Of a stretch of DNA of 64,000 nucleotides, positions 1 to 6,909 are shown in pieces (positions within the stretch are counted from its first letter, which is position 1; each line of letters begins with the position of its first letter). The notes under the pieces were generated by a model. The model saw only the letters and a list, made by a program, of their open reading frames with translations, did not search any database and had not been told where the DNA came from. The position numbers and the translations under genes are program-made. Origin of the DNA: Cloacibacterium caeni (GTDB lineage Bacteria; Bacteroidota; Bacteroidia; Flavobacteriales; Weeksellaceae); contig NZ_OU015319.1 of the NCBI RefSeq assembly GCF_907163125.1, positions 1-64,000 of the forward strand, in the 5' to 3' direction.

Positions 1-242
1 AACAATCAGAAGGCGCCTATATTTCTCCATTAATGGAAAATTTCGTGACTTTCCTTCATAAAAATGCTTTTGTCATTATCGAAGAGGCGGAATTAAGTGC
101 TTTCGAAACACAAAAAGCAGAAGAAATTCTCGTAATTTCTGATGAAAAAGGAGTTTTTTCGGTTTCAAAAATTAGAAATAAAGAATTTGGCAACGAAAGA
201 TTCTCTGCAATGGTAGAATCTTGGAGCAATAGTTTTGCTTAA
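1..242 (+). CDS. Class IV aminotransferase, C-terminal end (partial)
   Basis: An open frame enters from the left edge (reading from base 3) and stops at 240-242, so only about the last 79 residues are present. The pattern E-A-E-L, then AEEILVISDEKGVFSVSKI, fits the C-terminal half of fold-type IV PLP enzymes (aminodeoxychorismate lyase / branched-chain aminotransferase family), where a loop of the kind 'a.E.f.tns..gi.pv..i' lines the active site. The PLP lysine lies outside the window. Placement next to YqgE and pdxH agrees with flavobacterial gene order, as recalled. The exact substrate cannot be told from this fragment. Confidence 0.6.
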   Translation, partial: QSEGAYISPLMENFVTFLHKNAFVIIEEAELSAFETQKAEEILVISDEKGVFSVSKIRNKEFGNERFSAMVESWSNSFA

Positions 243-249
243 AATTGAC

Positions 250-295
250 GAACTCGGCAATCAACCTTTTTTGGAGTCAATTACCGAGTTCTTTT
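250..295 (+). terminator. Intrinsic terminator after the aminotransferase
   Basis: GAACTCGG (250-257) pairs with CCGAGTTC (284-291) and is followed by TTTTATT. It begins 8 bases after the stop codon. Confidence 0.7.
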
Positions 296-416
296 ATTGA
301 GAGTTTAGATAAAAACTCAGTTTAAGCGATAATTATTTCTAAAAGAAATGCTAAATTTTTGTTAAACATTCTGCCTCAACTTTTACCTCTCCCTTTACCT
401 TTACCTTTACCTCAGC

Positions 417-965
417 CTAATTCAAGCTCACATCTTCTGGAGAATTGGCCCAAAGCAAATAATCTCCGCCTAGATTTTGCATGATTTTTTTCCAGAGGGT
501 ATGATCATTGGGTGAGGTGTAATCCAATTGAAAAAGGTCTACCACCGTCCACATTTTATTCTGAATTTCTTGGTCTAATTGGTAAGGACTCCATCCAGAA
601 TAACCTGTGAATATTTTGAGTTCTTCTTTGCTGAGGTCTTGGTTCACCATTGCAGAAACGATTTCTTCTTGCTGTTCTGTAAGATAGAAATTTTCATCTA
701 TTGGTAAATATTCAGAAGTGATAGGTTTTCCTTTAACCAAAAAAAATACTCGGTCATTTTCTACTGGCCCGCCTTCATAAACGTCAATTTCTTGTCCTAA
801 TAAATGCTTCATGTTATCGCTCAAGAAGTAATTTTTTTTATTTAAAATAAATCCAAAAGCACCATGAGCATCATGCTCTATAATCAATACTACGGAGCGA
901 GAAAATATGTCACCCGAAATATCAGGTGTAGAAATTAAAATTTTACCTTTGTAAGAATTATTCAT
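417..965 (-). CDS. YqgE/AlgH family protein
   Basis: The product is 182 residues, the usual length of the UPF0301 (YqgE/AlgH) family. Family marks are the N-terminal G-K-I-L-I-S-T-P stretch, S-V-V-L-I-I-E-H at 24-31, GGPV at 65-68 and GYSGWSPYQL at 121-130. The fold is known but the biochemical role is not; AlgH was first noted as a regulator of alginate genes in Pseudomonas. It is divergent from pdxH with only 25 bases between the starts, so the two promoters must overlap. The 3' side, about 360-416, is a low-complexity run of TTTACC-like units. Confidence 0.9.
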   Translation of the reverse strand: MNNSYKGKILISTPDISGDIFSRSVVLIIEHDAHGAFGFILNKKNYFLSDNMKHLLGQEIDVYEGGPVENDRVFFLVKGKPITSEYLPIDENFYLTEQQEEIVSAMVNQDLSKEELKIFTGYSGWSPYQLDQEIQNKMWTVVDLFQLDYTSPNDHTLWKKIMQNLGGDYLLWANSPEDVSLN

Positions 966-990
966 TACTCAAATTTAAAAAAAAATTTTG

Positions 991-1635
991 ATGGAAAATC
1001 TTCATGATAAAAGAAAAGTATACGATAAGTCACAATTATTAGAAAGCGAAATTAAAGAAAATCCTATCGAAATGTTTAGAGATTGGTTTCTAGATGCAGA
1101 AGAAAGTCCTTCTGTTTCAGAAGCGAATGCGATGGCTATTTCTACGGTAGAGGATGATGGTTGCCCTAGAACCAGAATGGTTTTGCTAAAGGCTTATACT
1201 TGGGAAGGTTTTATTTTTTACACCAATTATGATAGCAAAAAAGGGAAGGCTCTTCAAAAAAATAATAAGGCTTGTCTTCACTTTTTTTGGCCAGGCTTAG
1301 AAAGACAGATTATCATAAAAGCGGATTTAGAAAAAGTGGCTGAGAATTTAAGTGATGGCTATTTCAGTTCAAGACCAAGAGGAAGTCAATTAGGTGCAGC
1401 AGTTTCTCCGCAGAGTTCTGTAATTCCTAATCGAGAATATTTAGAAGATAAATTAGCAGCATTAGAAAAAGAATACGAAGGAAAAGATATTCCTAGACCT
1501 AAAAACTGGGGAGGTTTTATTGCCAAACCTTATCAGATAGAGTTTTGGCAAGGAAGACCTAACCGTTTGCATGATAGAATTATCTACGAGCTTAATGAAA
1601 ATTACGATTGGAAAATATCAAGATTAGCTCCATAA
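991..1635 (+). CDS. pdxH: Pyridoxamine 5'-phosphate oxidase
   Basis: FMN-dependent oxidase that makes pyridoxal 5'-phosphate from PNP or PMP, the last step of vitamin B6 synthesis and salvage; cytoplasmic homodimer. The 214 residues carry the family signatures: RTRMVLLKAY in the N-terminal third, FFWPGLERQI around 92-101, SRPRGSQLGAAVSPQSS in the middle, and the C-terminal GRPNRLHDR...W...RLAP. ATG at 991 is taken as the start; a TTG directly before it (988) is in frame but less likely. A strong hairpin terminator follows within 4 bases. Confidence 0.95.
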   Translation: MENLHDKRKVYDKSQLLESEIKENPIEMFRDWFLDAEESPSVSEANAMAISTVEDDGCPRTRMVLLKAYTWEGFIFYTNYDSKKGKALQKNNKACLHFFWPGLERQIIIKADLEKVAENLSDGYFSSRPRGSQLGAAVSPQSSVIPNREYLEDKLAALEKEYEGKDIPRPKNWGGFIAKPYQIEFWQGRPNRLHDRIIYELNENYDWKISRLAP

Positions 1636-1638
1636 GAA

Positions 1639-1662
1639 AAGCCTCACTAAAAAGTGAGGCTT
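1639..1662. terminator. Bidirectional terminator between pdxH and the HU gene
   Basis: Perfect 10-bp stem AAGCCTCACT / AGTGAGGCTT with an AAAA loop. A- and T-rich flanks let it serve both convergent genes. Confidence 0.85.
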
Positions 1663-1683
1663 AATTCTTTTGAATAATTTGAA

Positions 1684-1974
1684 TTATTTCTTTTTAGCAC
1701 CTGATACAGCAGCAGCTAAATCAGCACCAGCTTTGAATTTTGCAACTTTTTTAGCAGCAATTTTGATTGGTTTTTTAGTTGCAGGGTTAATACCTTGTCT
1801 TGCAGCTCTTTCAGCTACTGAGAAAGTACCAAAACCAACTAAAGCAACTTTACCATCTTTTTTCTTAAGAGTAGCAGTTACGTTAGCAACGAAAGACTCA
1901 AGAGCAGCTTTAGCAGCAACTTTAGTAATACCGGCATCTTTTGCCATTGCGTCGATTAATTCAGACTTGTTCAT
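1684..1974 (-). CDS. hup: HU family DNA-binding protein
   Basis: Nucleoid protein of 96 residues that binds and bends DNA as a dimer. It begins MNKSELIDAMAKDAGITK, as HU proteins do, and has the family signature GFGTFSVAERAARQGINPAT (about 47-66) that forms the DNA-gripping arm. The tail ends in Gly-Ala-Lys-Lys-Lys. The gene faces pdxH across a shared terminator. A well-matched promoter lies 37-67 bases upstream. A 108-residue open frame antisense to it is a shadow caused by its Ala/Lys-rich codons. Confidence 0.95.
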   Translation of the reverse strand: MNKSELIDAMAKDAGITKVAAKAALESFVANVTATLKKKDGKVALVGFGTFSVAERAARQGINPATKKPIKIAAKKVAKFKAGADLAAAVSGAKKK

Positions 1975-2010
1975 AGTTATAAATATTAATTGTTAATTTG
2001 TTACGTAAGA

Positions 2011-2041
2011 CAAATATATAACAATTTTCATATTGTGCAAA
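2011..2041 (-). promoter_or_regulatory. Bacteroidota-type promoter for the HU gene
   Basis: On the minus strand TTTG (2041-2038) is followed after 19 bases by TATATTTG (2018-2011), matching the known TTTG / TAnnTTTG consensus of the Bacteroidota primary sigma factor. The leader to the HU start would be about 30 bases. Confidence 0.75.
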
Positions 2042-2314
2042 TTTTTTTCACAATATTAATAATAATTATAGTTTTTTCTATAAATTAACGAGAAAATGAT
2101 AATTGTTATCTATTACAAGAAATAGGCTTTTCCGAGCATTGAAATTCTTTTTATATGCTTTGAATAGAGTGTTTTTTAAATAAGCGTTTAATGAATTTCT
2201 AAATTATGAATTTGTTAATTTGATATTTTTTTTCCTCTTTTTTGTTATTAAATATAATGTTTAACTTGTTTATCTGCTAAAATGTCTTTTTTTAAAGGGA
2301 ATTTGGCAAAATAT

Positions 2315-2322
2315 TATATTTG
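2315..2322 (+). promoter_or_regulatory. Possible -7 box for panD; rest of the 402-base gap empty
   Basis: TATATTTG fits TAnnTTTG and lies 54 bases before panD. No TTTG is found at the expected upstream spacing, so the call is modest. Apart from this and the HU promoter I see nothing in the 1975-2376 gap, which is very AT-rich. Confidence 0.4.
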
Positions 2323-2376
2323 TTTAAATCTCAGATAATTCTTTACTAATCAATTAATTTATTTTAAATTTGTGCC

Positions 2377-2727
2377 ATGTTAATAGAAGTTTTTAAATCA
2401 AAAATTCATCGTGTTACGGTTACTGCTTCTGACCTTAATTACATCGGCAGTATTACAGTAGACGAAGACCTTATTGATGCCGCAGGTTTAGTGGTAGGAG
2501 AGAGAGTTTACATCGTAAATGTAAATAATGGCGAACGTTTTGATACTTATGTTATAAAAGGTAAAAGAAAATCTGGTGAAATTTGTCTCAACGGACCAGC
2601 CGCTAGAAAAGTGCAAAAAGGAGATGTAATCATCATTATTTCTTATGCGCAAATGTCTGTAGAGGAAGCACAAAACTTCCAACCGAAAATTATTTTCCCA
2701 GACGAAAAAACCAATCTTCTTACTTAA
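2377..2727 (+). CDS. panD: Aspartate 1-decarboxylase (pyruvoyl enzyme)
   Basis: Decarboxylates L-aspartate to beta-alanine for pantothenate and CoA. The proenzyme cleaves itself between Gly24 and Ser25 to make the pyruvoyl cofactor; here Y22-I-G24-S25 sits exactly there. Other family marks are K9 and H11 in the N-terminal K-S-K-I-H-R segment and the [12 protein letters not shown] stretch near 72-83. The length of 116 residues is normal. The next gene begins 12 bases after its stop, so the two are probably co-transcribed. Confidence 0.95.
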   Translation: MLIEVFKSKIHRVTVTASDLNYIGSITVDEDLIDAAGLVVGERVYIVNVNNGERFDTYVIKGKRKSGEICLNGPAARKVQKGDVIIIISYAQMSVEEAQNFQPKIIFPDEKTNLLT

Positions 2728-2738
2728 TCGCTATTCTT

Positions 2739-3770
2739 TTGGAAAATCAAAAAAAATCATCGTCTCTTAAAACAGTTTCTACGGTACTGGTATCTATTGC
2801 TTTTGCAGCCCTTTTTATGTGGTTTGCATTAAAAGGACTGGATTTTACAAATATCAAAGCCTCTTTAGCTAAAGCCAATTATCTTTGGGTTTTTGCCGCA
2901 ATGATTTTTGGGTTATTAGCTTATTGGTTCAGAGCAGTTCGTTGGAATTTACTATTAGAACCTATGGGTTACCAGATTTCTAATTCTAATTCATTGTGGA
3001 CGATTTCTTTCGGGTATCTCATGAATCTTACCATTCCTAGAAGTGGTGAATTAGCACGTTCTACTGCTTTATATGGCGTAGAAAAAGTACCGGTAGATAA
3101 ATCTTTCGGAACCATCATTTTAGAAAGAGTAGTAGATTTATTCTGTATGTTAGGATTTTTGGTTCTTACAGTGGTTTTTAAAGAAGACGCTATTATTACT
3201 TTTTACCAAAAATCTGGAATTAAAATAAATCCTACCTATATCATTGGCGGAATCGCAGTTTTGGTTATAGGAACTTTTATTTTTTTTAAATTCAAAGACA
3301 AGTTTACCCATCTTCCTTTCATTGGAAAGGTGATAGAATTTGTAGAAGGAATTTTTCATGGATTAACTACCATTTTCAAACTCAAGCAAAAAGGAAAATT
3401 TATTATATTATCTATCGCGATTTGGATTTCTTATTATTTGGCAGCGTATTTAGTGTGTTTCGCATTGCCAGAAACTTCAAGTTTTACATTTGCAGACGGA
3501 TTTTTCTTAATTGTAGTAGGAACATTAGGAATGATGGTTCCCGCTTCTGGAGGAATTGGAGCATTTCACCTAGCTATGAAATTAGGTATTTCTGCCCTAT
3601 TTCTTTCTATGGGAAAAGATGCTAAATTGGGAGGTGAAGTAGGATTAAGCTATGCTTTTATTTCTCATACCATGCAATTGGTGATTATGCTTGTGATGGG
3701 ACTTATTTCTATTCCTATGCTTGCAAAAGCTAGAAATGAAGCGGTAAAATCAAAAGAAATATCACAATAA
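2739..3770 (+). CDS. Flippase-like / UPF0104 integral membrane protein
   Basis: A 343-residue polytopic membrane protein of the lysylphosphatidylglycerol synthase transmembrane (UPF0104) family. Hydrophobic segments fall near residues 12-30, 46-65, 120-145, 160-185, 220-245, 255-285 and 300-330. The family signature W-F-R-A-V-R-W-N followed by N-L-T-I-P-R-S-G-E-L-A-R is visible between about 62 and 108. No soluble aminoacyl-transfer domain is attached, so it is not a complete MprF. The start is uncertain: the frame opens at TTG (2739), just after panD, with no good ATG near. The substrate is unknown. Confidence 0.75.
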   Translation: MENQKKSSSLKTVSTVLVSIAFAALFMWFALKGLDFTNIKASLAKANYLWVFAAMIFGLLAYWFRAVRWNLLLEPMGYQISNSNSLWTISFGYLMNLTIPRSGELARSTALYGVEKVPVDKSFGTIILERVVDLFCMLGFLVLTVVFKEDAIITFYQKSGIKINPTYIIGGIAVLVIGTFIFFKFKDKFTHLPFIGKVIEFVEGIFHGLTTIFKLKQKGKFIILSIAIWISYYLAAYLVCFALPETSSFTFADGFFLIVVGTLGMMVPASGGIGAFHLAMKLGISALFLSMGKDAKLGGEVGLSYAFISHTMQLVIMLVMGLISIPMLAKARNEAVKSKEISQ

Positions 3771-3960
3771 TTGATAGAAAAGAACTTTTTTGGTCGAATT
3801 CTAAAGAATTAATTTTTTTGAAAGATTTATTGGTTCAATTTAGATAAGAGTTTTTTTTTAAATAAGTCAATTTGGCAGTTAAATGTTTTATTTTCTCCAA
3901 AGGCAAGAAAATTGACACCAATAGAATAAAAAGAGAGCATTCTCTAAAAAATAAAATATT

Positions 3961-4461
3961 ATGACAATAGACAACCAACAAGTAGTTGCACTCAACTATG
4001 TTCTTCACACAGATGGAGAGAATAACGAAAAAGTTCTTGTAGAAAAATCAGATGCGGGAAATCCGCTTACTTTTTTATATGGAGTGGGAATGATGATTCC
4101 AAAATTTGAAGAAAGCATCAAAGGATTAACTTCTGGCGATAAAGCTTCTTTCACTATTTTGCCAGCAGAAGGTTACGGCGAAAGAAATCCTCAAGCAATT
4201 GCACAATTGCCTTTAGAAATGTTCAATGAATCAGGAATGCCACCAGTTGGTGCAATTCTTCCACTTTCAGACAACCAAGGAAATAATTTCCAAGCAGTAG
4301 TGGTAGAAGTTACTTCAGAAGTTGTAGTAGCAGACCTTAATCACCCAATGGCTGGAAAAACTTTATATTTCGATGTAGAAATAGTAGATCATAGAGAAGC
4401 TACTGAAGAAGAATTGGCGCATGGACATGCACACGGAATTGATGGTAACTCTGGTCACTAA
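3961..4461 (+). CDS. slyD: SlyD-type FKBP peptidyl-prolyl isomerase
   Basis: Prolyl isomerase and chaperone of 166 residues. The FKBP core is split by the insert-in-flap domain, as in SlyD: residues 1-65 with G-V-G-M-M-I-P-K-F-E-E-S-I-K-G-L, the flap insert around 70-125 (PAEGYGERNPQAI), and the closing strand at about 126-148 (LNHPMAGKTLYFDVEIVDHR). The tail HGHAHGIDGNSGH is a short histidine-rich metal-binding end. Its original terminator palindrome downstream has been split by an IS3-type insertion at about 4529. Confidence 0.85.
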   Translation: MTIDNQQVVALNYVLHTDGENNEKVLVEKSDAGNPLTFLYGVGMMIPKFEESIKGLTSGDKASFTILPAEGYGERNPQAIAQLPLEMFNESGMPPVGAILPLSDNQGNNFQAVVVEVTSEVVVADLNHPMAGKTLYFDVEIVDHREATEEELAHGHAHGIDGNSGH

Positions 4462-4553
4462 TTTCTAATCTTTTTTTGAAATTATACCTAAAAAAATATT
4501 TTAAAAACAAAAAATCCCGAAAATTTAGACTGCACCCAAAAGTTTAGACAAAA

Positions 4554-5342
4554 TTAAACAATATTTTCAAAGGAAAGAGTTCGGTACTGTACCGGACTCT
4601 TTCCTTTGAGATTGAGTCTTATTCTATCATTGTTGTAATAGTGAATGTACTTCACTATTTCCATCTTAAGTTCCTGAATGGAACCAAACTTTCTGGCATA
4701 AAACATTTCTGATTTTATCGTTCCAAAAAAGTTTTCTATCACCGCATTGTCCAAACAGTTTCCTTTTCGGGACATACTTTGAATAATACCTTTTTCTTTT
4801 AACAAGTTTTGGTAATGTTTCATTTGATATTGCCAACCTTGATCAGAATGTAGAATGATGTTTTGTGTAGATTTTACTTTTCTGAATGATTTCTTTAGCA
4901 TTCTGATGATTTGGCTAAACACAGGTCTTTCAGATAAGTCAAAACTGACAATTTCACCATTAAATAAATCGATGATTGGAGATAGATAAAGTTTATTACC
5001 CGATACATTAAACTCTGTAACATCGGTTGCCCATTTCTGATTAGGAGTGTCCGATTTGAAATTCCTCTGTAGAACATTGGGCGCAATTTTCCCTTGCTCT
5101 CCCTTGTAAGATTTATATTTCTTCACTCGGATAATACTCTTTAAACCTAATATTTTCATAAGTCGTAAAACAGTTTTGTGATTAATCAAAATTCCTTTTT
5201 CTTTCAAAAGCAAAGTAATTCTTCTATAGCCCAACCTTCCTTTGTGACGATGATAAATCTGCTTAATCATTTCTTTTATTTCCGCATATTTATCTTTCAT
5301 TTGAAAGCGTTTTCGATAGTAATAAAAACTGCTTCTTGCCAT
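4554..5342 (-). CDS. IS3-family transposase OrfB (DDE integrase domain)
   Basis: Catalytic half of the transposase, 262 residues when counted from the internal ATG. The HTH_21-like N-terminus (YHRHKGRLGYRRI, 30-42) precedes an rve-type DDE core with D107 (ATDVTEF), D167 (HSDQGWQYQ) and E203 (CLDNAVIENFFGTIKSE). The frame stays open upstream through L-L-N-C-T-S-M-A-R-S-S-F-Y-Y-Y and overlaps the end of orfA in the -1 frame, so the active enzyme is probably an OrfAB fusion made by frameshifting. The 3' end of the frame folds into an 18-bp hairpin (about 4568-4607, one G-U pair). Confidence 0.9.
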   Translation of the reverse strand: MARSSFYYYRKRFQMKDKYAEIKEMIKQIYHRHKGRLGYRRITLLLKEKGILINHKTVLRLMKILGLKSIIRVKKYKSYKGEQGKIAPNVLQRNFKSDTPNQKWATDVTEFNVSGNKLYLSPIIDLFNGEIVSFDLSERPVFSQIIRMLKKSFRKVKSTQNIILHSDQGWQYQMKHYQNLLKEKGIIQSMSRKGNCLDNAVIENFFGTIKSEMFYARKFGSIQELKMEIVKYIHYYNNDRIRLNLKGKSPVQYRTLSFENIV

Positions 5343-5383
5343 CGATGTACAATTCAGCAGTACTGCTAAATCAAAGTCCTGCC

Positions 5384-5908
5384 TTAACTCTTCGATGGCT
5401 TTGGATTTTTCCTTTCCTGAATTAAGGCTTCTAACTTTTTTAAAATGGCGTTCTCGGCTTCTAAATAATAAATCCTCTCCAACAGTTCTTCCTCCCTTGT
5501 TAAGGGTTTGCCTGTTTTCTTTTTTTTTCGCTTGTAATTACTCATGGTTTTAGGTCTTCCTCTGGGTCTGTTTTCTAAACCTAAAATACCATTTTTTTTA
5601 TAATTACGCTGCCAACTAAGAATACTGGACTCCGCAGGAATATTAAACCTTCTCGACGCTTCTTTTAAACTTAAATTCTCTTTCTCAATTACTGATAAAA
5701 TCTTTAATTTAAAATCTTTTGTGTAATGCGTATTGGAAAGCCGAACAAGTCCTGAAACTCCATAAAGTTCATAAAATTTTATCCATTTACGAACCAAGGA
5801 ACCACAAACTCCAATGCGTTTTCCTAAATCGTCTGTTCCAATATCCCCTTTGTGATATCTCTTTATAGCTTTTAATTTAAAGTCTAATGAATATTTACTT
5901 TTCCCCAT
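5384..5908 (-). CDS. IS3-family transposase OrfA (helix-turn-helix)
   Basis: DNA-binding half of the transposase. Starting at ATG 5908 (MGKSKYSLDFK) it has 174 residues, almost the size of IS150 OrfA (173). It has two HTH modules (about 10-55 and 65-115), then basic linker PRGRPKTMSNYKRKKKKTG and a leucine-zipper-like EELLERIYYLEAENAILKKLEAL end. The frame is open to 5953, but those 15 codons lie in the right inverted repeat, so the later ATG is preferred. It ends inside the region where orfB is already open in the -1 frame. Confidence 0.85.
   Translation of the reverse strand: MGKSKYSLDFKLKAIKRYHKGDIGTDDLGKRIGVCGSLVRKWIKFYELYGVSGLVRLSNTHYTKDFKLKILSVIEKENLSLKEASRRFNIPAESSILSWQRNYKKNGILGLENRPRGRPKTMSNYKRKKKKTGKPLTREEELLERIYYLEAENAILKKLEALIQERKNPKPSKS
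5435..5441 (-). promoter_or_regulatory. Programmed -1 frameshift slippery site A6G
   Basis: On the minus strand orfA reads TTA AAA AAG here, so the heptamer A-AAA-AAG is in the correct phase for -1 slippage onto the orfB frame, which is open at this point. This is the usual IS3-family arrangement. Confidence 0.75.
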
Positions 5909-5975
5909 AAAAAATGCCCCTAAAAAGTGTCTAACTTTTTGGGGGCAGTCCATTTTCGGGATTTTATTTTATAAC

Positions 5976-6212
5976 ATGGAACAGAATTCTAAAGATCCTT
6001 TACATGGGAAAAGATTAGATGCCATTCTCGAAGAATTGGTAGATTATTACAATGGTTTCGAAGAACTGGGAAAGCAAATAAACATTCGTTGTTTCAACGA
6101 AAATCCAAGCATCAATTCTTCGCTTAAATTCCTGCGAAAAACAGATTGGGCAAGGAAAAAAGTGGAAAGTCTTTATCTCTATGTTTTGAGGCAAAAGAAG
6201 AAAAATAAATAA
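5976..6212 (+). CDS. VF530 family (DUF2132) small DNA-binding protein
   Basis: 78 residues with the family pattern nearly throughout: K-D-P-L-H-G-K-R-L-D-A-I-L-E-E-L-V, then I-N-I-R-C-F, then PSINSSLKFLRKTDWARKKVE and an L-Y-L-Y end. VF530 was solved by NMR in Vibrio fischeri and its fold suggests DNA binding; the cellular role is not known. The start is only about 10 bases past the T-rich remnant of the terminator palindrome split by the IS, so its promoter either sat there or lies in the IS end. Confidence 0.85.
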   Translation: MEQNSKDPLHGKRLDAILEELVDYYNGFEELGKQINIRCFNENPSINSSLKFLRKTDWARKKVESLYLYVLRQKKKNK

Positions 6213-6240
6213 TTGTTTTTAGTACATGTTAAAAATTAAT

Positions 6241-6368
6241 AAACCGCAAAAGAGACAAAAGAAAGGATTGAAAACAAGTATTTCAAAAGTAAAAAAAGTA
6301 AAATATTCTACTTTTTTTACTTTTGGATTGCTTTAAGAAATAAAAAGCTTTTGTCTCTTTTGTGGTTT
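6241..6368. repeat. Nested inverted repeats (cruciform-like) between two genes
   Basis: Two concentric inverted repeats. The outer arms are 21 bases (6241-6261 and 6348-6368) and differ at one position that still pairs as G-U in RNA; the core is CAAAAGAGACAAAAG. The inner arms are a perfect 17 bp (6284-6300 CAAAAGTAAAAAAAGTA, 6309-6325) around an 8-base loop. It is too large and too AT-rich for a simple terminator, though the inner stem could act as one for the VF530 gene. Confidence 0.7.
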
Positions 6369-6440
6369 TAAAAATCATTTTAAAAACTTGTCATGTTCTA
6401 AAATAATTTTGGCTGATTAGGTAATTAAAAAAAAGTAAAA

Positions 6441-6467
6441 TCGGCAGAATCCGCAAAATCTGCGAGA
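6441..6467. repeat. Short TCTGCG/TCCGCA direct repeats
   Basis: TCGGCAGAATCCGCAAAATC then TGCGAG: degenerate 9-base units. The same motif recurs at 40647-40806, so it belongs to a dispersed repeat family of this genome. Confidence 0.5.
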
Positions 6468-6475
6468 ATTTTATT

Positions 6476-6856
6476 TTAATCCAAAAATTTCCCCGAAACA
6501 TAATACCATTTTTTATCTACCTTTTTAAAAGTGGATAACTCATGATGAATGTTTTCTTTCCCGAATTTATCTGTGAAATACGCCTTAAATTCTACTTCTT
6601 TTTCGCTGGAATTGATGATTTCCAGTTTTGTCCAAGTGTTTTCTTTTCCCCAAACTTCCAATTCACTTTTGTCATGGAATTTTCTTTTGCTGGGCAATGT
6701 GGTTTGCCATAAATATTCTCCATTCGGAATGGCAAATGCAGTATAACGAGAACGCATCAGTTCTTCCGCAGTTTTAGGAAACTCTTTTTTAGAATGAAAA
6801 GGTTCGCAACATTCTTCGTACAATTTTCCTGAACAACAAAGACAAAGATTTTTCAA
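6476..6856 (-). CDS. YchJ-like (UPF0225) SEC-C motif protein
   Basis: 126 residues. It opens with a zinc-binding SEC-C type cluster (C5-x-C7-C8-S-G-K then C16-C17) followed by the UPF0225 pattern P-F-H...P-K-T-A-E-E-L-M-R-S-R-Y-T-A-F-A and an NTF2-like domain with W-x-K-L-E-I and a closing W-Y-Y-V-S-G. The family is widespread and its function is unknown. The gene is convergent with the VF530 gene and is followed upstream, on its own strand, by the M3 peptidase gene across a low-complexity gap of TTTTAGA units (about 6857-6890). Confidence 0.85.
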   Translation of the reverse strand: MKNLCLCCSGKLYEECCEPFHSKKEFPKTAEELMRSRYTAFAIPNGEYLWQTTLPSKRKFHDKSELEVWGKENTWTKLEIINSSEKEVEFKAYFTDKFGKENIHHELSTFKKVDKKWYYVSGKFLD

Positions 6857-6909
6857 ATTTTAGATTTTAGATTTTAGATGGGTTGTCATTTTCAATTTTC
6901 AACTTTCCA

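Larger units (their letters stand above)
4529..5952 (-). mobile_element. IS3-family (IS150-type) insertion sequence, inserted in a terminator
   Basis: About 1.42 kb with orfA and orfB on the minus strand. The terminal inverted repeats start GACTGCACCCAAAAGTTTAG on the left and GACTGCCCCCAAAAAGTTAG on the right, with 20 of 23 positions alike. Outside the ends the left flank is AATCCCGAAAATTT and the right flank TTTTCGGGATT. Joined, they give the perfect palindrome CCCGAAAATTTTCGGG with A and T tails, so the element landed in the centre of an intrinsic terminator, probably with a 3-base duplication (TTT). The exact outer base is uncertain by 1-2 positions. Both frames look intact. Confidence 0.85.

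Noticed and set aside
1670-1996. 108-codon open frame opposite the HU gene
   Set aside because: A shadow of the Ala/Lys-rich HU coding sequence; no start context and no known product.
5342-5384. IS3 orfA/orfB read as a broken transposase
   Set aside because: The slippery A6G in correct phase and the overlapping frames show the normal programmed frameshift layout.
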